From assembly GCA_023014335.1 (NCBI GenBank), contig JAECYW010000007.1:62001-126000 (forward strand): a stretch of 64,000 nucleotides of DNA, in the 5' to 3' direction. The notes under the pieces were generated by a model. The model was not told where the DNA came from. It worked only from the letters and a program-made list of their open reading frames with translations, and did not search any database. Source of the DNA: Galerina marginata. Its lineage: Eukaryota > Basidiomycota > Agaricomycetes > Agaricales > Galerinaceae. Positions 1 to 10,626 of the stretch are shown here, piece after piece; position 1 is the first letter of the stretch; each line of letters starts with the position of its first letter. The translations under genes were made by a program, and so were the position numbers.

Positions 1-1139
1 CATGACATCATTGCAAAACATATGTAAATATTTGTACATTATTCTAGATTGGTCTTGGCAACACATTTAGGCATATCTAGCTCACTGAAATCTGTTTTAA
101 GTGTAAATTTACACAAATTTGCGCTTTTTGGGTCGTGTGAACAAGTCACATGACCTAATCAACCCTGGATACACATGCCACATGAAGGCCCTGATTTTTA
201 CGAATTTTTTGATACCAAGATCATAAAAATTGGCCCAGTAATGGCTGAGATACAGAAACCATGCAGGGTCACTATAGCAGTGGGAGAATTTCGAACGATT
301 GCATTAGAAACCATTTCCTTCTGCTATCAAGTGTAGAAAACAAGTTCTTTTACTACGTAAGAACTTGTAATCATGATCGGATTATTAGACTTTTAGCATG
401 CAGATCTGATCTGTGGGGTGAGAATGTTATGTAATAAATCCGGAAAAAATATTGAAAAATAGCCTGAATTTTTCTGATTACAAATACATTAAAATCATGT
501 GACCAGGTAATTTCCTCATTGAGAAATGACTTTTGGACATGAGTTTGCAAATCAGTAATCAGGCTCTAACATTCTCAGTTCTGACTCAAATTACATAATT
601 TTAATATCAGAAAATCCAGAAAATTCAGGGCAATAAAATAGGTGGATAATTATTTGCAAATATTTGGCTCTGTTTGTATTATTCAAGAAATAAGCATTTT
701 GTATCCAAGCGTGGGAAAGTTGTGGAAAGCGAAAAAAATCTGTAAAATAAGAGAAATTTTTTCTGAGTCCAAATATACTTATACCATCCAATTTGATAAC
801 TTATATGCTGAGAAAATGCTCAAGATAAGAGATTAAATATATTATAATATCATAGCTTTCTGGATTCTTGTTCAAATATCATGAATTTTGTATCGTGAAA
901 TTTGCAAATTTCTGGGTTATCTGCTGAGTATATTTATGCTCACAAATATTGACAAATATTTGCACCATTCCTTAAATACTTCAATTTATTATTCAAATGA
1001 ATGATTTCATTACTAATTGTAAATGCTGAGGAATTGTGTGATTTGTTTTGAGTCTTTAAATATTTTATGCTGTTTTTATTTAGTGTAAAAATTATAATCA
1101 ATAGCTGGGTATTTGATACTGATGAACTTATTTAGACAA

Positions 1140-1200
1140 TAAAAACATAAAGAACTCGTATTTGCCATGTGCAGCAATGGCTGCTTCACAAGTATCCACT
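1140..1200 (+). repeat. Dispersed repeat, copy 1 of 3
   Basis: This segment contains TGCCATGTGCAGCAATGGC and matches segments at about 3037-3100 and 3297-3360. In one frame it reads K-N-S-Y-L-P-C-A-A-M-A, close to the peptides encoded by the other two copies, so the repeat seems to descend from a coding exon, probably of a transposon gene. Confidence 0.45.
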
Positions 1201-1773
1201 TGGATGACAGGCTGCGAGATGTTGATCATTGGCTGGTTGATTAATCATCCTCGAGATGTCGAGCATCAGCAGGTTGGATAAAAGTTGGCGGGCGGAGGAA
1301 GAAGCTGCTATAAACGAAGTAAGCCAGTCTTCGAGTTTCAAAGAGAACGTCGCTGACCTGAATGACTTGTACAGCCCTTCAACCTTGGTCTGTCCGCACG
1401 ACACCATCGATGACATTTGTGCACCCTGCAAGTCGATATCCCGCAGACAAAAGCGAAATAGATGAATCAGCGGTGTACAGGCTGGCTTTATAGCTGGTGT
1501 GTCCAACTGCTGCGGGAAGAAATTTGTCGAAATTGGAGGGGATACGAAGGATGCAGGGGCGTCATAAACGCTGCGGAGAAGTGTTGGGGTATTCTAGGTG
1601 CATTTGGGCATTTGCTATCGGCTTGGATGGTGGGCTAAGGCGTGTGGGCAGAGTCGTGTGTGGTGGTGAATTGTTCCAACTCGATTGCTTACCCGAAGGC
1701 CAGGATTGCCTAGTATGAACGACGGCGCGAAGTGAAGGAGAGCGAGGCGTGCCAGCATAGCCTGCATGATCAT
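1186..1773 (-). other. GC-richer patch with possible short spliced gene, unrecognised
   Basis: Within AT-rich surroundings this patch has ordinary gene-like composition. On the minus strand an ATG at 1773 opens a hydrophobic N-terminus (starting MIMQAMLARLALL) that resembles a signal peptide and runs to a plausible donor (GTAAGC) near 1692. A later minus-strand frame of about 100 codons ends at 1186. A plausible acceptor lies ahead of it, so a two-exon small protein is possible. I do not recognise any family, and the frame overlaps one of three related repeat segments near 1140-1200. It may equally be a decayed fragment. Confidence 0.2.
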
Positions 1774-2536
1774 GGAGGTGGGTGTCCTCGGGCCGTCGGA
1801 GAGGGCAGGCTCAGGATACGCGAGGCGGGGTAGGCGAGGATAGGAGGAAAAGACCCATCCCTTTCAAAAAGGGATGCAAGGATGCAGTGTAGGGTTTATA
1901 CATATCATTCCCCATGGATATTCATACCTGCACCGACCCGCTGTAGCCCACAATAGTCAACCTGCGGCTTTTAGGATCCTATATACCCTTGTGGGTATGG
2001 GTACGGGTGGGCTTGTCGCTTGATGTTACCCATGCAAGTACCTGTGGTGTTGCCTATGTCTACAGGAGCATAGGTGCATTGAGTTTGGTCTGAATGAACC
2101 CACAGAAGGTCAGATACAATTTCCTCTTTGATCACATATACTTCACCAAAGGCTTATTTCATGCATTGTTCTCCCAGTCTTCTGAGCTGTCTGAGTCACA
2201 TTACACCGAGACCACTGTATAGTTTCATTGAGTAAGTGTTTCATAGGAATCATATGCTCAGAAATTTATTGCTGAATTTCTGCTCCAGAATATCTGGGCC
2301 TGAGTAGCTCCTTGACTTAAGTGACAACTTCAGAGCAGTTTACTGGGTGTGTAAGTAGTCAGTTCCATGGCCAAAATTGTGTAACAAGAGACTTATAAGT
2401 ATGCCTTTTCTCCTAGTGTTGCAATTCACGACATCATTTCCACGCTTAATCTCTGTGCTTAATGTGAGCAAGTGTTATGAGTCCTTTGATTTATCAAAGA
2501 CTTATTCTTTATAAACCCAGAACTTAGTTGAAATTT

Positions 2537-2560
2537 TGATTGATTGATTGATTGATTGAT
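2537..2560. repeat. (TGAT)6 microsatellite
   Basis: Six consecutive TGAT units lie immediately upstream of the fold-back element. No gene function is implied. Confidence 0.9.
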
Positions 2561-2636
2561 CATTCAACACTGCGGAAAAAAATTTCCCAAAAAGGAAATT
2601 TTTGATCAAATAATAGATATAGGTCCCTTGACCATA

Positions 2637-2782
2637 AATCTGAAAAAATCATGTGACTTGCTATTTTCATTCTTGAGATATTGATCTTTTAAGGCCAAAA
2701 ATCACAAAAGTGCTGGATTTTTTCAAGTTTTTTGCATTTTTCTCAATAAGAAAGGCAGCTAATCACATGATTTAAAAAGATT
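2637..2782. repeat. Imperfect inverted repeat (fold-back element)
   Basis: The left arm (2637-2678) and the reverse complement of the right arm (2741-2782) align over about 42 bases without gaps. They share AATCT, a central ATCATGTGA and a terminal TGAGA, with diverged bases between. The spacer is about 62 bp. The similarity seems to continue outward: a GGTCCCT/GGACCCT block and TTCCC-rich sequence occur on both sides. The structure suggests an old MITE or fold-back element. No flanking target duplication was found. Related sequence containing ATCATGTGACC occurs near 493-540. Confidence 0.5.
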
Positions 2783-3036
2783 CAGGGTCCTCAAATCATT
2801 TCCCACAACTTTGTTTTTGTTTCCCAAAATGGTAATTGCCAAATTGGGTAGCCTTCTCCCACAATATATAATAAGTTAAACTTTGAAACTTCTTTGTTTC
2901 TTTTCTCCATCACCAATGCAGCTATTGACTTGGTTTTTTTTGCTATGGTCTCTAGCAATTCTTTACTATCATCTAGGATACTCTCCTGGCCACCAAGATG
3001 TCTGGTTGTGCCATTAACTTTTGATCTTTTGAAATT

Positions 3037-3100
3037 AAAAAGGACTCATACATGCCATGCGAAGCAATAGCCCACACCCACAAGTTCTGTCAGACCATCT
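3037..3100 (+). repeat. Dispersed repeat, copy 2 of 3
   Basis: The core CATGCCATGCGAAGCAAT resembles copies at 1140 and 3297. The frame reads K-D-S-Y-M-P-C-E-A-I-A followed by further codons and an in-frame stop downstream. It is probably a decayed coding segment of a mobile element. Confidence 0.45.
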
Positions 3101-3296
3101 TGGTGTGTTGCCTGACCAATCAATTCACTTGTTGAGAGTCGTATGCCTGAAGTTGGCAAATGTCACCGAATCCAACACGACATTTGGATTTGAAACTTGC
3201 CAAACAGAGTGCCAGCCTTGTGTCATTTTCTATTTCAACCAAATTTCAATGACAACTTTGCTTGTTGATCTTTTTGAAGGAATAGTAATACTTTTT

Positions 3297-3468
3297 CAAA
3301 AAGAGGACTCGCTCATGCCATGCCAAGCAATGGCTTACAAAGCAAGTTATTGAGCTGGAGAAAGAGCCATTACTGGATGAGGGAAGTGTTGATGAGGTGG
3401 ATCTTTCAAACAATTTTTTGTGGGATGAGTTGGTGATTGACAATGACAACAATGACAGAGATGATTAA
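3297..3468 (+). repeat. Dispersed repeat copy 3 with acidic ORF tail
   Basis: The core CATGCCATGCCAAGCAATGG encodes K-E-D-S-L-M-P-C-Q-A-M-A, matching the other two copies. From about 3343 a second frame runs without stop to a TAA at 3466-3468. It encodes about 41 residues rich in Asp and Glu and ends in N-D-N-N-D-R-D-D. This looks like the C-terminal tail of a protein-coding gene, perhaps joined by a lost splice or frameshift to the segment before it. A transposase tail is an inference only. Confidence 0.35.
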
Positions 3469-3666
3469 TATTAGTATAATGCATTTGAAACATAATTTAT
3501 ACAATGGTTTATCTCATTTCCTAATGTGTTTGGGCATAGTCTGAGCCAAAACCCATAGTTTCTGTTGGGCTTGCAAGGCCTGTTTCTGAACATGACCATG
3601 CAGTCACATAATTTTTTTCCCAGAGGCCATGGCCCAAGCCTAAGCTGAGCCTAAGCTGGCCTAAGC

Positions 3667-3674
3667 CTGCTGGT
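3667..3674. repeat. Target-site duplication of outer hAT element, left copy
   Basis: CTGCTGGT precedes the outer left terminus and is repeated exactly at 5041-5048. Confidence 0.85.
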
Positions 3675-3679
3675 TAGTG

Positions 3680-3687
3680 TTTGAAAG
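3680..3687. repeat. Target-site duplication of inner hAT element, left copy
   Basis: TTTGAAAG directly abuts the TAGTG terminus and is repeated exactly at 4355-4362. These bases are also part of the outer element's own left terminus. Confidence 0.9.
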
Positions 3688-4354
3688 TAGTGTTTGGAAG
3701 TCCGGTCCGGTCCGGTCTTAGGGTCTGAAATCCAAAGACCGAGACCGGGACCGGTCTTTTGCGGTCCATTAACTGCGAAGGACCGCATAAGACTGACCAA
3801 GACCGGTTTAGAGCAGTCTTGGGCGGTCTTTGGCAGTCTTTTAACCGGTCTGAACCGGTCTTTTTGGTTCCTGGCAATATATTCTCAAAGGGGAAGATAA
3901 ACATGTTTAATCATTTATATTCATTGATATGTACTGTTAATTACATGGATAGACTTGTAAATCGAACTAAATACAATAATAAATGAGTTTACCTTGGTAC
4001 TGACAAGAAAACACATGGTATTCCCTCAAGTATTAGCTGAGTTATACCCAAATTCGATGAAATTAGCGAACTTAGCTGTAACTTTCTTAGTTTTGAGCCA
4101 AAAAATATGAAATTAACATTGTTCGAAAGCTATTTAATAGGGGTATTTATGTGCAAACTTATACGCGAAAGGACCGGTTGAGACCGGTTTAAACCGGTTT
4201 TTCGTCGGTCTTTACAATTTTGAGATTGACGAAGACCGAAGACCGGACCGCGGTTGCGGTCTTGATCAGTCTTACGAGTTTCCGGTCTTTACCAGTCCAG
4301 TCCTGGTCCAGTCCCGGTCTTTTTGCAGTCTTGCAACTGGACTTCCAAACACTA
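3688..4354. mobile_element. Inner non-autonomous hAT element (667 bp)
   Basis: The termini are TAGTGTTTGGAAGTCC at the left and its exact reverse complement at the right, 16 bp perfect and then one CCGG/CCAG difference. The flanking 8-bp duplication TTTGAAAG is perfect (3680-3687 and 4355-4362). The arms carry many copies of GACCGGTCTT and AACCGGT, and the centre (about 3900-4140) is AT-rich. No transposase is encoded; the short frames inside are by-products of the repeated motif. It is inserted 13 bp inside the left terminus of the outer copy and belongs to the same family, so it is the younger insertion. Confidence 0.9.
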
Positions 4355-4362
4355 TTTGAAAG
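4355..4362. repeat. Target-site duplication of inner hAT element, right copy
   Basis: This is an exact repeat of the TTTGAAAG at 3680-3687, lying directly after the right inverted repeat. Confidence 0.9.
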
Positions 4363-5040
4363 TCCAGTCCAGTCCAGTTTTTTGGCCTCGGGAGCCTTAA
4401 CTGCAGACCAGGACTGGTCTATCAAAACTCAGAAAGTGCAAAAAACTGAACCAGACTGCAGTAGACCAGTTAAGGGCATTTTTTTTGCAGTCTATGAACT
4501 GGTCATGACTGGTTACAGTTAAAACCAGCTCAGGACTGGTTAAAAACCAGTTTTTTCCTCTTTCTACAGTTTCAGATAAGTATCTAAGTATTTAATCAGT
4601 GAAATTAGCGAGCATTAACACCACTAGAATAGATTTAAGCTATCTAGTTGAAATACCATTATTTTACTCTCCAAAATAAGGTCAAGAACACAAATATTGA
4701 CCGACAATTAAGGAAGTTAGACATAAATATATTTGAATTCAATTAATTTCACAAATTTGACTGCAACTTTATCAGTTTTTTGTTTAAAATTATGATCTTT
4801 AGGTCGTTGGAAAGGTATTATTTGTCGCTATCTACGTATAAAATTACAGCCAGAACAACCAGTTGTAACTGGTTAAAACCGGTTTTTTGTTGGTCCTCAG
4901 ATTTTCAAAAATATGACAGGCCGTTAACCAGACCGCAGTTAACGGTCTTCATCGGTCCTCGAGTTTTGCGGTCCTCATCGGTTTGGGTCCGGTTTGGTTA
5001 TGGTCTTTTTGCAGTTCTGTAACCGGACTTCCAAACATGA

Positions 5041-5048
5041 CTGCTGGT
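5041..5048. repeat. Target-site duplication of outer hAT element, right copy
   Basis: This is an exact repeat of the CTGCTGGT at 3667-3674, directly after the outer right terminus. Confidence 0.85.
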
Positions 5049-5169
5049 ATAGCTCAGGCTTCAGTTTCTCAAAGCCCAGGCCTGGAAATACCAAGCGTAA
5101 GCCATGGCTTCCAGGCTGAGCCGAGCTGTCACATCACTAGTTATTCCAAATCTGAGATTTTTGCTTGAC

Positions 5170-5233
5170 AGGACTGCTGGTCCTGTCTTTTTGCAGTCTT
5201 TTTCCAGGCTTAGAACCAGACTTCAAAACACTA
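5170..5233. mobile_element. Solo right end of a third, older hAT family copy
   Basis: The segment has the layout seen at the right ends of the two intact copies: a TCTTTTTGCAGT block followed by an inverted-repeat terminus, here CCAGACTTCAAAACACTA. CpG sites seen in the younger copies are replaced (CCAG for CCGG). I found no matching left end or target duplication in the window, so it is probably a truncated relic. Confidence 0.5.
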
Positions 5234-5413
5234 CTGTCCATCCAATTCCACATGCCACATTCCTGCAGAATCTCAGAACATCCAGTCTTAACAACCCCAA
5301 TCTAAGTCATTGCCTACAGACAAGTGTAGCTCTAGTTATATAGACTAGGAGTTTTTAAAAAGTAGATTTTTACAACCAACTCATTTGGATACCAGTGAGT
5401 CAAGGCAGAAATT

Positions 5414-8400
5414 TCATGAGTGTTGCTTCTCCAAAGGATTTATGATGATGCCAGGCTACAAGAGAACCAGTCAGGTTAATTATAGAAGATCATAGCACCT
5501 AAAGACTGCATACCTTCTTAACTACCCTCGGAAGAGTTCCTCTTTGAAATGCAACCTGGGTATTCCATTCAACACCTAGTGGATGCTCCATTGCATGCTC
5601 AAACTGAGCTTTGCTTGTGTATGGATATGGAAGATCTCTGACAAGGTATTTCCTAGCCTTCTTGTCATACTTTTCAGAGATAATAATGTTTTTCTTGTTA
5701 TAGTCTGCTCGTGTAGCAGGATTAATACCAGAAATTTTCTTGATTTGTTGAGCCTTTGGTGGTGCTTTCCAAGTGCCATTTCCTCCCCATGAACCCTAAA
5801 TATAGATGATCATTACTCAAGTTGTATGAGATTGACAATGAATGAGTAACCCACCCAACCAGGAATTGTGGTATCAACCTCTCGGGGTGCATCTGAAGCA
5901 ATTTCTTGCTTCTTTGCTACCTTAAAACTCTGAGAACAAGGAATATAAGGATCAGGAGAAAAACTATAAAGCCAAAAGGCAAACCTCTACAACATTGTCA
6001 CCTGCAAAGGCAAGAGCAACAAGATCCCTTTGCTTGAATGCTTGCATGCCATTGGCCCTTCCTTTGCTCCTCAGGGAAAGGGCATGTTCTTGAGCTTCAG
6101 CTTCCAGATCAATATCTGAATTGTCCGAGTCACCAGTCAGCTGGCCAATGGGTTCCTGGGGTCCAGTTGCTGTTGTTTTTTGTCCATTCCTTGGCATGGG
6201 AGGTGCAGTTGATGTCGACAGTAGCACAGCATCTGTTGAAACCTCCAGAAGTCCTTCATCCATCGCCTTTTGATGTTCTTCTGCTCGCTTCAGGGTGACC
6301 TTCTTTACTTTGTTCTTCAACTTGGCTGCAGCCTGGCTATCTTTGGAGATGATGACTTCATTGGTTTTCTTGACCAGTTTTGTCTTAGAAGAGCCTCGGG
6401 CAAGCCACGGGTTTGAGTTCTGCGCAGGAGGCTCGGAGGGTTCTGAGAGTCGGTTCATTAACGGTGAAGGCGGGGGCGGTGAAAGCAAATCTGTTGATTT
6501 AAGGGTTACACTTGATGTATCTGATGCCAAAGAGGCCAGAGGGCGCGAGTTGGAATGGTGGTTTGGCTACACGGTTTAGGTCAGTAGGATAGGCGAGGTA
6601 GACAAGGTGATACGTACTGTTATTGTAGGCCGGAACACGAGTCGTCCTCCTGTCCGTGAAGCATGAATTCCACTTGATGAGTCAAGGTCCTGGATTTCTT
6701 CATCCTCATCCTTGCCAGTCTCTCCTCTCATCTCCTTGATAAATTGGTCTACCTCTCGGTTCGAAGCCTCGGATTGCCGAGCCATAGCGACCTTCATGAA
6801 TTTCATCTCAAAGACACTATTCCCCATCGGCCTGTCATTCTTCGCCACGATATTGTCTTCCTTCAATCTGCACAGCTCGTCGAAAGCACCTTGTTTGATA
6901 TTCGCAGTATCTCCTTCCAGGTCGGTGCCATCGTCTTCGTCGCCTTCACTTTCGTCTTCGTCGTCTGTTCCAACGCCTTTTACCCTCCTCCGCAACTTCT
7001 CGCCTCGCGCAAGCATCTCCTCAATGGCTCTCCTGCTATTCTCGTCCAAGTCCTCTTTATTCCGCATCTGACGCGCCCACTTGCCTGTGTGCTTATGCCG
7101 TAGTGTCGCTCTCTCTTTCGCCCGAAGAAGCTCCTTCTTCAACTTGCCCTCTTCATCCTCGCTACCCTCTTGCTCATTGATTGTATCCCCTAACCGGTCC
7201 TTCTCCTTTCGCTTCAGCTTTCGGTAGGTCTTACTCTTGATCTTGCTGACCCGCCGCGCTTTAATCTCCGCCCGGAATGTGAGCTCTCGCATTTTTCTCA
7301 GCTCCGCCCTCCGATGAGCCACTTCTTCGACAGATAGGTTGTTCATAATGAGCATTGAATCTTCTGTGTGGTGGATATCTTCCTCTCGCATTTTGGCGGA
7401 TTTCAATAAAACGTCGACCGCAGTTTCGAGTTCAGTCGTTGGCTAGAGAAATTGGCTGACAGGTTAGGTTGTTGTTTACAAAAAAGATAGGCGCGATATT
7501 CCGACCTTGAACTTAGCATTTAGTTCTAAATTCGATACCCGGCCAGTGGTTTGAGCTTGGAGGGGGAAACTCAGATGTTCCGCCTTATGAGAATAAAATT
7601 GAGATGGATCCAAGACTGAAATCCGGAAAAGAACAAACCTCGCGAATGTGCTTCATGCTCTCGGACCATTTGTCTACTTCGTCCTTGGTTTGCTCATAGG
7701 CTGCTTGTCGATCCAGGCGTTCCTGGGTTCTCCGGGGAAGTGGAGCGGACAGGATTTTGGCGTTGGAAGACGGGTACGAAGCCAAAACCCTTGTCGACTT
7801 TTTGAGAGACTGGAGCGCGGAAGTTTGTGACGAAAGAGGTGCAAGGAGGTCGTCCAGGTTGAGTTTTGCACCTGAAATCGATGTTAGCATACGAACGGTG
7901 AATATAATCGCGACAAGGAGAAGCTTACGAGAAGGGTGTGCCCGAAATTCATTCTCCTCTCCAGTTTCCGTCTGTTCCTTTGCTAGGCGGCGTCTTCTAG
8001 AACGAGCTTCGTGACCTGCAGCTGCTCCATCTTCTTCTCGGGCTTTGCGTTTTCCCCCAGTCACCTCGAGGTTTGCGACAAAGTCTTGTAGCTGATCTAA
8101 CGCTTCAGGGCCACCTTCTTCTTCTTCTGACAGCACAATCTCCATTTCATCGTCCTCTGACCATCCTCCCGATTCTTCTTCATTGTCTTCTTCCTCCGCG
8201 CCCTCGGGCCAAACATCGCTTTTAGGAACAAACTTGCTTACAGGGGTGGGCTGAGTTTGTTTGGAAGTGCCATCCTCGTCACTGCCCGTGTCTATCTCGC
8301 CTTTCCCATCCAGGACATCGAGGAGGTCTATAAATTCACCATCGTCTTCTTGCTCTTCCTTTTCTGTGTTCCCGTCGGTGTCACTCTCAACTTTATTGTT

Positions 8401-8941
8401 GTCAGAATCCATGTTGTCGTCTTCGTTAAGGTCAACTACAGCGAACCGAACTCCAGCATTGTTTTTCTGCTTCCTGGCAGATTTTGTTTTCGTCTTCTGC
8501 GCACAAAGTCAGGATTCGATGTCCAACCCCGGAACAGATCATGAGGCGCACCTTAGCTGAGAAAAACCCAGCAAATCTCTCCTCATCACTCTCTTCAAAA
8601 GCAGCATCACTGTCGATTTCATCATCATCTTCACTCGCAACCTCGCCATCGTCGTTCTCCCCGATCAACCGTGCCTTCAACTGCTCTCTTTCCTCCGCCT
8701 TTACATCATCCAGCCCAACGGCGTAGTCGAAGGCTTCGTCACGACCCAAGTCCAACCCAACGTTGGATCTACGTGATTTCTCTGGAATATACTCGTATAA
8801 ATCCGACACTGTGGTCGAGGTCGTTTTTTTGCGGGCTCGTCGCTTTTCGTAGCCAGCAGCATTAGCCGCTGATGCAGATTTGCCGAAACTTTGTCCAGAT
8901 TTCTTGGTTGGAAAGCGACCCAAGCGGTGTGAAGAATTCAT
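5414..8941 (-). CDS. UTP14: UTP14, U3 snoRNP / small-subunit processome protein
   Basis: This encodes the nucleolar UTP14 family protein of the small-subunit processome, which is needed for 18S rRNA maturation; the family is known to activate the helicase DHR1. I read nine exons and about 900-1000 residues. The N-terminus carries the acidic family signature with IDSDAAF and ESDEERF (around residues 110-125), followed by GEFIDLLDVLDG. The middle is a lysine- and arginine-rich helical region with long acidic stretches. The C-terminal core contains GWGSWGG, YLVRDLPYPYTSKAQ and GVEWNTQVAFQRGTLP. The last short exon (5414-5455) follows an intron with donor GTATGC and gives the expected ending PGIIINPLEKQHS. 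If that intron is not removed, translation would stop at 5499. The start at 8941 is the first ATG of the frame. The 3' side faces the repeat island. Confidence 0.95.
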
Positions 8942-9063
8942 AAGGCCTAATAATGGAACCTGGTCGAGTCTCGACAGTTGAAAGCAAAAAGTCGTTTGAG
9001 ATCATTTTACATAAGCCACCCCTATCGGCGTAGTTCCCCACAGCTATCTCTCGTACTGTCACA

Positions 9064-10486
9064 ATGCAAACTCTCTTCAGTCCACCTCCCCTCAAGGCTT
9101 TTAGCCTCGCTCTGATTCAATTAGGAAAAATTGGGTCAAATAAACAGGATAACCTGCTCCATGCCCGTGAATTAATTCTACAAGCTGCCCAAAGCCAAAA
9201 GTCACCAGATCTGATCGTCTTGCCGGTAAACTCGTCCGCTGCTTTGTGCTTGGACTTAGCTTCACAATCACCAGGAATGTTTTAATTCTCCTTACGGACA
9301 CACTCATTTTCCGGTTTATGCCGAGAAAATTGGTTTTGTCCCCGGGAAAGCGTATGATGTCGCGAAAAGCAGCAGCGAAAGTGTCCAAATGTTATCCGCT
9401 GTAGCCAAGGAGGTCAAAAAATGGCTGATCGGAGGTCCGTGTGATCCCCTTTAGATTCTACCATACTCACCTCCTGTAATCCTCAGGATCGATACCGGAA
9501 CGAGACATAGAAAACGACAACAAACTCTATAATACCTGCACTGTCTATAACCCGGATGGTTGATGAATCCTTGGCCAGTCCAGAAACGCAATATACTTAT
9601 TCATATTACAGGCGAACTTGTTGCGATGCATCGCAAGGTGCACCTCTTTGACATCGATATACCCGGGAAGATCAAGTTCAAGGTTAGAACTGGAAACTCA
9701 ACCTGCCCAGTCATTGTTTAATTGATTATTCTACAGGAGAGTGAAACTTTGACCGGAGGATCAATGCTGAACTCATTTGATACGGGTAACTAAAGCACCT
9801 TCACCAGTTTTGAGACCTTACATGTTTTCTAGCTTTCGCAAGAATCGGACTAGGGATTTGTTATGACATCCGCTTCCCGGAGATGGCGATGGTAGCGGCA
9901 CGTCAAGGTTTGTAGTTTTACACAATATGACAAAGCCGACCGAAGCCTTACATTATCATTTGCGCCAGGTTGCCATATCCTGATTTACCCAGGCGCCTTC
10001 AATCTGACGACCGGCCCTTTGCATTGGGAACTTCTGCAACGCAGCAGGTTTGTGGCAATGGAATGACATTTTGGACGAGTAATGATCCCTACCAGAGCGG
10101 TCGATAACCAAGTATTCGTGTCGATGTGTAGCCCTGCGCGGGATATGAACGCTGGGTACCATGCAGTAAGTTCCATGTTCTAATGGGCAGAAACGCCTCA
10201 GAAATATGCCGTATAGTGGGGGCATTCTATGGTGGTCGATCCAATGTAAGGGGTTTGGATTTACTTTAGGGTGCGCCATTAACTAGGCAACAGGGGACGA
10301 GTGCTCAGCGAAGCAGCTGAAGGCGAACAAATCATCTACGCAGAAATTGGCAAGTATGTTGTTTTTCTTCTGTAAGCTGGACTGAGCGGAAAATCAGACC
10401 CAGAGGTGCTGAAGGACACGAGAGACGGAATACCTGTAACTGTGCAACGGAGGTTCGATGTGTATGTGGATGTCAGCCGGCATTGA
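9064..10486 (+). CDS. NIT2: Omega-amidase / nitrilase-family hydrolase, NIT2-like
   Basis: This is a carbon-nitrogen hydrolase of about 300 residues, closest to NIT2 omega-amidase, which hydrolyses alpha-ketoglutaramate or alpha-ketosuccinamate. The catalytic Glu lies in [14 protein letters not shown], whose first intron falls directly before that Glu. The Lys lies in [13 protein letters not shown] and the Cys in [18 protein letters not shown] and a C-terminal RRFDVYVDV block also fit the family. The gene is cut by about nine short introns, so no single frame covers more than a fraction of it. The start ATG at 9064 is 122 bp from the divergent UTP14 start. The assignment to NIT2 rather than another nitrilase branch rests on the motif around the Cys and the overall size. 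Confidence 0.92.
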
Positions 10487-10626
10487 TTCCATTTTGGTAG
10501 ATTACCAGATTAGTCAAGTTCGTAGAAAGTTGTGGATGGTTGTAGAACGTTCATCATTTTTGGTCATAACTAGTCAAATACTGGACAGCCCAAGTAACGC
10601 TCCTTCATCTCTCTCCCCTCTGCAGT

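Larger units (their letters stand above)
1..3666. other. AT-rich gene-free repeat island
   Basis: This stretch is markedly richer in A and T than the rest of the window and has no long open frame with recognisable protein similarity. It holds several decayed repeat families described separately: a motif built on ATCATGTGAC, a short coding-like segment present three times, a tetranucleotide microsatellite and a fold-back element. Only the part from about 1160 to 2100 is GC-richer. It is most likely transposon-derived filler beside the nested hAT elements that follow it. No RNA gene or promoter could be supported. Confidence 0.7.
3675..5040. mobile_element. Outer non-autonomous hAT element, interrupted
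   Basis: The element starts TAGTGTTTGAAAG at 3675-3687 and resumes TCCAGTCCAGTCC at 4363. It ends ACCGGACTTCCAAACATGA at 5040, so the ends form imperfect terminal inverted repeats of about 20 bp. It is flanked by a perfect 8-bp duplication, CTGCTGGT, at 3667-3674 and 5041-5048. An 8-bp duplication with TAGTG-like ends is typical of the hAT superfamily. Without the nested insertion it is about 690 bp. It has arms full of short CCGGT/ACCGG-type motifs around an AT-rich core and no transposase frame, so it would need a transposase supplied from elsewhere. The left arm is depleted in CpG compared with the right arm. Confidence 0.85.

Noticed and set aside
1981..2000. Short palindrome ATACCC-TTGT-GGGTAT as a possible terminator or transposon end
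   Set aside because: The stem is just six bases and no duplication or second end was found.
3694..4522. Several open frames of 68-100 codons in both strands within the hAT arms
   Set aside because: They come from repeated GACCGGTCTT-like motifs, read as open in many frames, and match no protein family. The element has no coding capacity.
5499..5501. Stop codon of UTP14 directly after GTLPRVVKK
   Set aside because: A GTATGC donor begins right after VVKK and a proper acceptor near 5456 restores the conserved C-terminus, so this stop is probably intronic.
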